This document shows positions 57,601 to 64,000 of a stretch of DNA of 64,000 bases, one piece after another. A program made the position numbers and the translations under genes. The stretch covers positions 1 to 64,000 of the forward strand of contig JAAVCK010000010.1 of assembly GCA_014802325.1 (NCBI GenBank), read 5' to 3'. The notes beneath the pieces were generated by a model. It did no database searches, was not told the origin of the DNA, and saw only the letters and a program-made list of their open reading frames with translations. Within the stretch, counting starts at the first letter, position 1, and each line of letters starts with the position of its first letter. The DNA is from Bacteroides sp. GTDB lineage: Bacteria > Bacteroidota > Bacteroidia > Bacteroidales > Muribaculaceae.

Positions 57601-57727
57601 CGACGGAGCCGAGGTGCAGCGTCCGCTCGCCACTGTGGTAATAGGCGGCCTCATCACTTCGACCATCCTCACTCTGATGGTACTTCCAGCAATCTACGAA
57701 ACAGTATATAAGAGCTATAAAAAATGA
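54605..57727 (+). CDS. CusA/CzcA family heavy-metal efflux RND transporter
   Basis: 1040 aa RND; PFDSTPDITTNQVQVIT, SLGAIDFGLIVDGAVIIVE, GGEFIPSLEEGDFAVEM. Confidence 0.96.
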   Translation: MFRRLIRYSIDHKTVIFALTLLLIAWGGYSLYTLPFDSTPDITTNQVQVITTAPSMGAQEVEQYITTPVEMAMANIPRVEERRSISRSGLSVVTLVFDDRADIYWAREQVAQALREAEEAMPKSDVSVGMAPITTGLGEIYHYTIRAAEGYEDRYSLDQLRSMQDWVVRKQLSGTEGVAEVSGWGGYVKQYEVAVDNQRLYAAGVTLPEVFDAIEANNSNTGGSYIEKNSRQYFIRGIGSVTSLDDIARIPVKVVNGTPVTVGDVADVRQGSATRYGAVTRNGEGEVVAGIALMLKGENFQEVSRNVKERIERIRHTLPEGVVIEPFIDRTELVNRVSGTITRNLIEGGLIVIFILVLFLGNFRAGLVVASVIPLAMLFAFGMMKATGISGNLMSLGAIDFGLIVDGAVIIVEAVVAHVAARTSRQPLSRQEMDEEVYRSASTIRSSAAFGEIIIMIVYLPLMTLGGIEGKMFRPMALTIFFAILGAFILSLTYVPAASAAFLSRKPGGHKGFFSDISARIMDCLQRLYRPVLTFCLDKARAVIAFMVVLLAGAVWLFTTLGGEFIPSLEEGDFAVEMSMAQGTSLSQMVESASLAEKILRDSFPEVRQVVTRIGSAEIPTDPMPVERADMLISLIPKKQWTSAHTKDELMERMEHALSMIPGMEAEMTQPIQMRNNELITGIKQDVAVLIYGNDLDVLQQQARRVASLIHDVDGVMEPKVEKVAGLPQIQVEYDRERMARYGISVAAANDVLATAFAGKKAGDVYEGDRRYDLTVRLDKDVSTDIDAVRELLVPIPSGGSVTLENIADVAYRDAPAQIAHDDGERRIYVGFNVRGRDVQSTVSEIRGILESNLHLPPGYRYDYGGEFLHLQQAMSRLAVAVPAALILILALLYATLRSIRETLLVFSAIPLALIGGVCSLWLRGMPFSISAGVGFIALFGVAVLNGLVLVGQFNNLERAGVADVRRRVTEGCRERLRPVIMTALVASLGFLPMALSNGDGAEVQRPLATVVIGGLITSTILTLMVLPAIYETVYKSYKK

Positions 57728-58950
57728 ACCGATACATCACCCTTACAGTTCTCGTATTAGCTGCCTCGGCTGCAGCTCAGCAACCCGCCAACCTGACGCT
57801 TGACGAGTGTCTGCACCGCGCCGGGACTTTCTCGCCCGTCGTGCGCGCCGGTTCGGTAGCCGTGGAAAAAGCCCGTATCATGCAGGGCACGGCGTTTGAC
57901 CCCGATATGACCGAAGTGTCGCTCACGCAGGAGACCACCACCGGCGACAGCCCCGACAACGGTGTGAACTTCACCCAGGCCTTTGACTTCCCTACCCTCT
58001 ATGTGGCACGCCACAAAGCTCTGAAGGCCGAGACCGCTCTGGCCGGACGCACACTCGACAGTCAGAAAGCTCAGGTGGAACGCGAGGTGACGTCGCTCTA
58101 CTACACGATGCTTCACGCACGCAATCGAGTGAAACTCCTTGCCCTGACCGACAGTACTTTCACGTCGCTCCTCAATCTCACCTCCTCACGCTATACCAAC
58201 GGCGAGGTGAGCCGTCTTGATGTAATCAACGCTCGTCAACTCGCAGCTGCATGCAGAGCCGACTATCACGATGCCGTCGACTCTTACTATCTCCTGACAC
58301 TCAAGATGCAAAATCTGCTCGGTGCGGAGTGTCCGGTCGAACCCGCTGCCGCCGATACCCTCAGCGCCCTACCCCTTCCTGCGGCCGGCGAATACTCCTT
58401 CGCCACCACAGTGCGCGGCCGTGAGGCCGACGCAGGTGTGGAGCTGAGCCGACGCAACCTGTCGGTGGCACGCAACGAGTTTGCCCCCTCCATATCACTT
58501 TCGGCCACCACACGCTGCCTGATCAAGAGTTTCAATCCTTACGACGTGGAGCGCGAGGCATTCAAAGGACATTTCATGAAATTTGAGGTCGGAGTGGGTG
58601 TACCGCTGTTTTTCGGCGCACGACGTGCCCGCGCCCGCGCTGCTGCACGCGATCTGACCATGGCACGCCTTGACCGCGAGTCGGCCGAGACAGAAGCCGT
58701 CAACGAGTATCTGGCTGCGCGCTCCGAGATGCTCACCGCCGCCCATAATCTGGAATATCACACCACCACCGGTGCATCGGAGGCCGACGAACTTGAGCGA
58801 CTCGCCACCGTCTCTTACACTCTGGGCGAAATCAACGAGATAGAACTAATCCAATATCTGCAATCGGTATCCGACATGCGCTCGCGCCACGCCGATGCCA
58901 TCGAGCGATACAATCAGTCAGTTATCAACCTCAAATATCTATCGAAATGA
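57724..58950 (+). CDS. TolC family outer-membrane efflux protein
   Basis: OEP-like heptads; overlaps RND ORF by 4 nt. Confidence 0.92.
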   Translation: MNRYITLTVLVLAASAAAQQPANLTLDECLHRAGTFSPVVRAGSVAVEKARIMQGTAFDPDMTEVSLTQETTTGDSPDNGVNFTQAFDFPTLYVARHKALKAETALAGRTLDSQKAQVEREVTSLYYTMLHARNRVKLLALTDSTFTSLLNLTSSRYTNGEVSRLDVINARQLAAACRADYHDAVDSYYLLTLKMQNLLGAECPVEPAAADTLSALPLPAAGEYSFATTVRGREADAGVELSRRNLSVARNEFAPSISLSATTRCLIKSFNPYDVEREAFKGHFMKFEVGVGVPLFFGARRARARAAARDLTMARLDRESAETEAVNEYLAARSEMLTAAHNLEYHTTTGASEADELERLATVSYTLGEINEIELIQYLQSVSDMRSRHADAIERYNQSVINLKYLSK

Positions 58951-60149
58951 CACGCCATATACTCCGTACGATCATATCAGCGTCTGCCACGGCTTTATTG
59001 CTCGCAGGATGCTCCGGACGTACTTCCCAAGCCGGAGAGGCCTCCGATGAGCACGGCCACAGCCATGAGGCTCAAGATGAAGTCCACATCACCCGCGCCC
59101 AGACCGATATAGTAGGCATACGGTTCGGCTCACCTGTTTACACCGAGATAGCCACCACGCTGAAGTGCTCGGGACGTCTGGCAGTGAATCCTGCTGCCGA
59201 CGCAGCTGTTACGCCGCTCATGCCGGGTGTAGTGACACGCATACTTGTCAAGGCCGGTCAGCACGTCAGCGCCGGTCAGCCCGTAGCCGAAATCGAAAAC
59301 ACCGAGGCCGTTGCCCTGCAGCAGCAGTATATCCAGGCCGTTGAACGCCTTGAACTGGCCAAGAAAGAACTCGTGCGTCAGCAGACTCTCGCCGACCAGG
59401 GAGCAGGCATAGCACGCAATCTCCACGCCGCTACAACGGACTGCTCAGTTGCCTCTACCGAGGTCTACGGTCTGGGCGTGAGGTTGCGCATGGCCGGAAT
59501 TGATCCGGCAAGCATTTCGGCCACATCTCTCTCCCGCACCATGACGGTGCACTCCCCTATCACCGGCACGGTAAGTTCGATCGACGTGACCACAGGCGCG
59601 TATGCCGACGGCACATCGCCCATTATGACAATACTTGACGCCTCGGGTGTGTATTGCATCGCCACCGTGTTTGAAAAAGACATTCCCCTCATAGCCACCG
59701 GCGAGACTGCCACGGTGACACTTCTCAATAATCCTGACACGGTAATTCCGGGCACAATAGCGGCGGTCAGCCCTATGATCGACCCGTCGACCAAGGCCGT
59801 GGAAGTGCGTATTGATCTTCATGACCTGCCTGCCGATACACGACTGCTCCCGGGCATGGGGGTCACGGCGCGCCTCAACACCGGCACTCAGTCACAACTC
59901 ACTCTCCCCACAGAGGCTTTCACTTCCGAAGGTGGCAAACACTATGTATTTGTAATCGAACACGAGGATGATGACGAACTGCACCTCGTAAAGACTGCCG
60001 TGACAACCGGCATAAGCGCCGACGGCCTTACCACTATCCTCCCCTCGCCCGACGGCTCGATGCCGGTAACTACTGACTCTAAAGTGGCCGTTGACGGTGC
60101 GTTTTACATCTCGTCGATGGCATCAGACCACGGCGAGCACAGTCACTGA
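58947..60149 (+). CDS. Efflux RND periplasmic adaptor (CusB/CzcB-like)
   Basis: Lipobox LAGCSG, His-rich EHGHSHEAQDE, barrel-sandwich LMPGVVTRILVKAGQHVSAGQPVAEIE. Confidence 0.94.
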   Translation: MTRHILRTIISASATALLLAGCSGRTSQAGEASDEHGHSHEAQDEVHITRAQTDIVGIRFGSPVYTEIATTLKCSGRLAVNPAADAAVTPLMPGVVTRILVKAGQHVSAGQPVAEIENTEAVALQQQYIQAVERLELAKKELVRQQTLADQGAGIARNLHAATTDCSVASTEVYGLGVRLRMAGIDPASISATSLSRTMTVHSPITGTVSSIDVTTGAYADGTSPIMTILDASGVYCIATVFEKDIPLIATGETATVTLLNNPDTVIPGTIAAVSPMIDPSTKAVEVRIDLHDLPADTRLLPGMGVTARLNTGTQSQLTLPTEAFTSEGGKHYVFVIEHEDDDELHLVKTAVTTGISADGLTTILPSPDGSMPVTTDSKVAVDGAFYISSMASDHGEHSH

Positions 60150-60285
60150 CGCCCCTGCTTTTTCAGAATTGAAAATTTAGGATGGAGAATTTAAAATCAT
60201 TCGGCACACCGGCCCGATTTTAAATTCTCCATCCTAATTATTCATCCCTCACGGGCATGAATGAAAAAATTCTAAATTCTAAATG

Positions 60286-60747
60286 TTATTCATACCTCAC
60301 GGGCATGTCGCGGTGTATCGACTCTTCGAGCGATATGAGGGTCTCGGTGCCCGTGACTCCGGGGATATTCTGGATATGAGAGTTGAGCAGCTCCATCAGG
60401 TGCTCATTGTCACGCGCATACACCTTTATCAGCATGGTGTAAGGGCCGGTGGTGAAATGACACTCCACCACTTCGGGTATCTTCTCAAATTCGGGTACGA
60501 CCTGACGGTACATACCGCCGCGCTCAAGATTCACGCCTATGTAAGTGCAAGTGCGATAGCCGAGCACCTTGGGATCGACAGTGTAGCCCGAACCCGTGAT
60601 AACGTCCACATCTATCATGCGCTGGATGCGCTGGTGAATGGCCGCACGCGATACACCGCACTCCTGCGCCACATCCTTTGAAGGGATGCGAGCATTGCGC
60701 ATGATTATCTCAAGTATTCTGCGGTCAAGATTATCTATTTTTTCCAT
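60286..60747 (-). CDS. Lrp/AsnC family transcriptional regulator
   Basis: NLDRRILEIIMRNARIPSKDVAQECGVSRAAIHQRIQRM plus RAM domain; ATG at 60747. Confidence 0.95.
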   Translation of the reverse strand: MEKIDNLDRRILEIIMRNARIPSKDVAQECGVSRAAIHQRIQRMIDVDVITGSGYTVDPKVLGYRTCTYIGVNLERGGMYRQVVPEFEKIPEVVECHFTTGPYTMLIKVYARDNEHLMELLNSHIQNIPGVTGTETLISLEESIHRDMPVRYE

Positions 60748-60932
60748 TCTTGTTAGATTTTTCTGTATTTCCCTGCAAAAATACGTATTTTTTTGCATAT
60801 TCATAACAATTTGCCATAAAAATCAACCATTTTAACATTTCAAGCTATTTTCAGGTAATCTCACACCACCTGCGCGTGCTGACTCGAATTATTTTTTGAC
60901 TGATGCGTGGGAGATAAATGAGTATTTTGTTG

Positions 60933-60940
60933 TATCTTTG
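60933..60940 (+). promoter_or_regulatory. -7 promoter motif TATCTTTG upstream of pheT
   Basis: TAnnTTTG match. Confidence 0.6.
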
Positions 60941-60969
60941 TACTTTGAAATAAACTAATCTCCCATCCT

Positions 60970-63438
60970 ATGAATATTTCATATAAATGGCTTAAACAAT
61001 ACGTCAATCTTCCGCTGTCGGCCCACGAAGTGGCCGACGCTCTGACTTCGATCGGTCTGGAGACCGGCTCGGTAGAAGAGGTGGAGTCGATCCGCGGCGG
61101 ACTGAAAGGCATTGTAATAGGTAAGGTGCTCACCTGCGTGGAACATCCCAACAGCGATCACCTCCACATCACCACCGTAGATTTAGGCGACGGTCAGGCT
61201 ACACAGATAGTGTGCGGCGCTCCCAATGTGGCTGCCGGCCAGACAGTAGTAGTAGCCACCGTGGGCTGCACGCTCTACGATGGCGACAAGGAATTCAATA
61301 TCAAGAAATCCAAGATCCGCGGCGTGGAATCGTCGGGCATGATATGCGCCGAGGATGAAATAGGCATCGGCACGTCACACGACGGTATAATGGTGCTCCC
61401 CGACGGCGCCGCTGCTCCGGGCACTCCGGCCGCAGAATATTTCGGCATAGAGTCAGACTATGTGCTTGAAGTAGACCTCACACCCAACCGTATTGACGCC
61501 GCATCACACTACGGTGTGGCGCGCGACCTGGCTGCTTGGATGACCCGCCACGGATACACTCCCGACCTTCATCGCCCCGGTGTAGACGACTTCAAGGTGG
61601 AGAAACCCGAAGGCGGTATACCCGTAGAGGTGCGCAATTCCGAGGCCTGCATACGCTACTGCGGCGTAACGATCGAAGGCGTGAAAGTAGCCGAGTCGCC
61701 CGACTGGCTCAAAAACCGCCTGCTCACCATCGGCCTGCGTCCCATCAACAATATTGTCGATATCACCAACTATCTCCTGCACGCCACAGGTCAGCCCCTC
61801 CACTGCTTCGATACCACCAAAATCAAGGGTGGCAAGGTAGTGGTGGACACCGCGCACGCAGGCTCCAAATTCGTGACCCTCGACGGTGTGGAACGCACCC
61901 TCACCGATGCCGACCTGATGATATGCAATGCCGACGAACCTATGTGTATCGCCGGTGTGTTCGGTGGTCTTGACTCGGGTGTCACCGAGAGTGCCACCTC
62001 GGTATTCCTCGAAAGCGCATGCTTCCATCCTACGTGGGTGCGCAAGACAGCCCGCCGTCAGGGACTCAATACCGACGCATCGTTCCGCTTCGAGCGCGGA
62101 GTTGACCCCAACGGTTGCATGTATGTGCTCAAACTCGCCGCTCTGATGGTGAAAGAGCTTGCCGGAGGCACTGTCACCGGCCCTGTGACCGACTACTACC
62201 CCACTGTGGTCGAACCCGTGAAGGTAGAACTGACCTACGATTACATCAACGGCCTTATCGGCAAAGCCATCGAGCCTGACACCGTGGTGAAAATACTCGA
62301 AAGTCTTGAAATGGCGGTAATAGACCGCACCGACACCGGACTGACCGTGGCCGTGCCCACGTATCGCGTGGATGTCACCCGACCCTGTGACGTAGTGGAA
62401 GACCTGCTCCGCATCTATGGCTACAACAATGTGGAGATTTCCACCACACTCCACTCCTCGCTCTCGTTCAAGAGCCGTGAGGACGAAGACAATACGCTCC
62501 GCAACCTCGTGTCGGAACAGATGACCGCACGCGGATTCAACGAAATACTCAACAACTCGCTTACCGCCGAAGCCTACTATACCGAACTCAAGCAATATCC
62601 CGCCGATCACTGCGTGAAACTGCTCAACCCGCTGAGCAACGATCTCAACGTGATGCGTCAGACCCTCCTTTTCGGTGGTCTTGAATCCATAGCTCACAAC
62701 GTCAACCGCAAGGCCCCTGACCTGATGATGTATGAGTTTGGCAACGTGTATTTCTTCAATCCCGCCGCCGAATCCACCGCCGAGCGTCCGCTGACACCCT
62801 ACAGCGAGTCAGCTCGTCTGGCAGTGTGGATGACGGGGTCGATGAGTGCCGCCAACTGGGCACGCCCGGCATTGGAAGCAACATTCTTTGACCTCAAAGC
62901 CGTGGTGGCCAATATTTTCTCACGTCTCGGCATATCCGCTCAGAGCCTCAAATTCACCCGAGGCGAAAGCGACATTTACTCGGCTTCGCTCGACATAGCC
63001 ACCCGTTCGGGCAAACATCTCGGCTCGATGGGCATCGTATCGCCCTCGCTGCTGCGACGCATGGACATCAAGGTGCCCGTGGTCTACGCCGAACTCAACT
63101 GGCACGAACTCGTAACGCTGGCTCTCAAACACACCGTCAGCTTCACCGCACTCCCCAAGACCATGCCCGTGAAGCGCGACCTGGCTCTGCTGGTCGACAA
63201 TGCCGTGACATTTGAGCAGATTCAGACCATCGTGGCCGAAAGCGAGCGCAAACTGCTGCGCGACGTGGTGCTTTTCGACGTATACGAGGGTAAAAATCTC
63301 CCTGTCGGCAAGAAGTCTTACGCCATATCCATGACGCTTCAGGACTACGAAAAGACTCTCAACGACAAGGCCATCGACGCCGTGATGAACAAGATAATCA
63401 AGAATCTCACCACCCGTCTGGGTGTCGAACTACGATAA
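60970..63438 (+). CDS. pheT: Phenylalanine--tRNA ligase beta subunit
   Basis: MNISYKWLKQYVNLPLSAHEVADALTSIGLE, tRNA-bind, B3/B4, B5, FDX-ACB domains. Confidence 0.97.
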   Translation: MNISYKWLKQYVNLPLSAHEVADALTSIGLETGSVEEVESIRGGLKGIVIGKVLTCVEHPNSDHLHITTVDLGDGQATQIVCGAPNVAAGQTVVVATVGCTLYDGDKEFNIKKSKIRGVESSGMICAEDEIGIGTSHDGIMVLPDGAAAPGTPAAEYFGIESDYVLEVDLTPNRIDAASHYGVARDLAAWMTRHGYTPDLHRPGVDDFKVEKPEGGIPVEVRNSEACIRYCGVTIEGVKVAESPDWLKNRLLTIGLRPINNIVDITNYLLHATGQPLHCFDTTKIKGGKVVVDTAHAGSKFVTLDGVERTLTDADLMICNADEPMCIAGVFGGLDSGVTESATSVFLESACFHPTWVRKTARRQGLNTDASFRFERGVDPNGCMYVLKLAALMVKELAGGTVTGPVTDYYPTVVEPVKVELTYDYINGLIGKAIEPDTVVKILESLEMAVIDRTDTGLTVAVPTYRVDVTRPCDVVEDLLRIYGYNNVEISTTLHSSLSFKSREDEDNTLRNLVSEQMTARGFNEILNNSLTAEAYYTELKQYPADHCVKLLNPLSNDLNVMRQTLLFGGLESIAHNVNRKAPDLMMYEFGNVYFFNPAAESTAERPLTPYSESARLAVWMTGSMSAANWARPALEATFFDLKAVVANIFSRLGISAQSLKFTRGESDIYSASLDIATRSGKHLGSMGIVSPSLLRRMDIKVPVVYAELNWHELVTLALKHTVSFTALPKTMPVKRDLALLVDNAVTFEQIQTIVAESERKLLRDVVLFDVYEGKNLPVGKKSYAISMTLQDYEKTLNDKAIDAVMNKIIKNLTTRLGVELR

Positions 63439-63477
63439 CCGCCTACAAGAAAAATATCATACAATTAATACTTCACT

Positions 63478-64000
63478 ATGGGAAGAGCATTTGAATACCG
63501 TAAAGCCCGCAAGCTCAAACGCTGGGGCAACATGTCACGAACATTCACCCGCATCGGTAAGGAAATCACCATCGCCGCCAAGGCCGGCGGTCCGGATCCT
63601 TCTACCAACCCCCGTCTGCGCGCTCTCATGCAGAACGCCAAGGCTGCCAACATGCCCAAGGACACCGTGGAACGCGCCATCAAAAAGGCTACCGACAAGG
63701 ACGCCGGCGACTACAAGGAAATCGTATATGAAGGATACGGCCCCTTCGGCATCGCGATATTCGTAGAGGCTGCCACCGACAATAACACCCGCACCGTGGC
63801 CAACGTCCGCTCGTATTTCAACAAACACGGCGGCTCGCTCGGCACTCAGGGCTCACTCACTTTCCTCTTTGACCACAAGTCCGTATTCAAGATCAAACCC
63901 AAAGACGGCGTGAGCCTCGATGATCTCGAACTCGAACTCATTGACTACGGCGTAGACGAACTCGGCCACGATGAAGACGAGGAAGGCAACGAGCAGATCG
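63478..64000 (+). CDS. YebC/PmpR family DNA-binding protein (runs off window end)
   Basis: MGRAFEYRKARKLKRWGNMSRTFTRIGKEITIAAKAGGPDPSTNPRLRALMQNAKAANMPKDTVERAIKKA; no stop before 64000, so absent from ORF track. Confidence 0.95.
   Translation, partial: MGRAFEYRKARKLKRWGNMSRTFTRIGKEITIAAKAGGPDPSTNPRLRALMQNAKAANMPKDTVERAIKKATDKDAGDYKEIVYEGYGPFGIAIFVEAATDNNTRTVANVRSYFNKHGGSLGTQGSLTFLFDHKSVFKIKPKDGVSLDDLELELIDYGVDELGHDEDEEGNEQI

Noticed and set aside
54605-60149. RND-TolC-adaptor operon as unusual
   Set aside because: Standard Bacteroidetes Cus/Czc efflux arrangement with a His-rich adaptor.
61504-62697. 397-aa ORF antisense to pheT
   Set aside because: Shadow ORF; pheT is unambiguous.

Overview
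This 64 kb window is chromosomal DNA from a Bacteroidales member, probably Muribaculaceae-like. The evidence is the recurrent TAnnTTTG -7 promoter motifs, DUF4270, a SusR-like regulator and the absence of Shine-Dalgarno sites. Most of it is housekeeping: tRNAs, coaX, wecB/wecG/wecC, pta-ackA-ddh, galM/galK, trx, rpsA, pepO, GH31, rubrerythrin, YqgE, rnhA, ald, aroK, frr-pyrH, rluA-like, topA, GH95, a Cus/Czc RND efflux operon, Lrp, pheT and yebC. Accessory material is interspersed. The most interesting items are: (1) an orphan SU10/HK97-type major-capsid-like gene with two small companion genes and its own vegetative promoter, but no other phage genes; (2) an AT-rich three-gene TerB-like / coiled-coil membrane protein / VWA-lipoprotein locus next to a long rod-shaped RNA resembling 6S RNA; (3) two AAA-DUF4143 ATPase genes, one bracketed by ~110 bp palindrome-rich direct repeats and the other preceded by three palindromes around its promoter and start codon; (4) three copies of a ~300 bp multi-hairpin, TIR-bearing MITE-like repeat; (5) AT-rich ATTCATGA-type arrays; (6) an unannotated 47-aa lipoprotein ORF. 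Assignments come from reading the sequence and recognising families; no database search was run.
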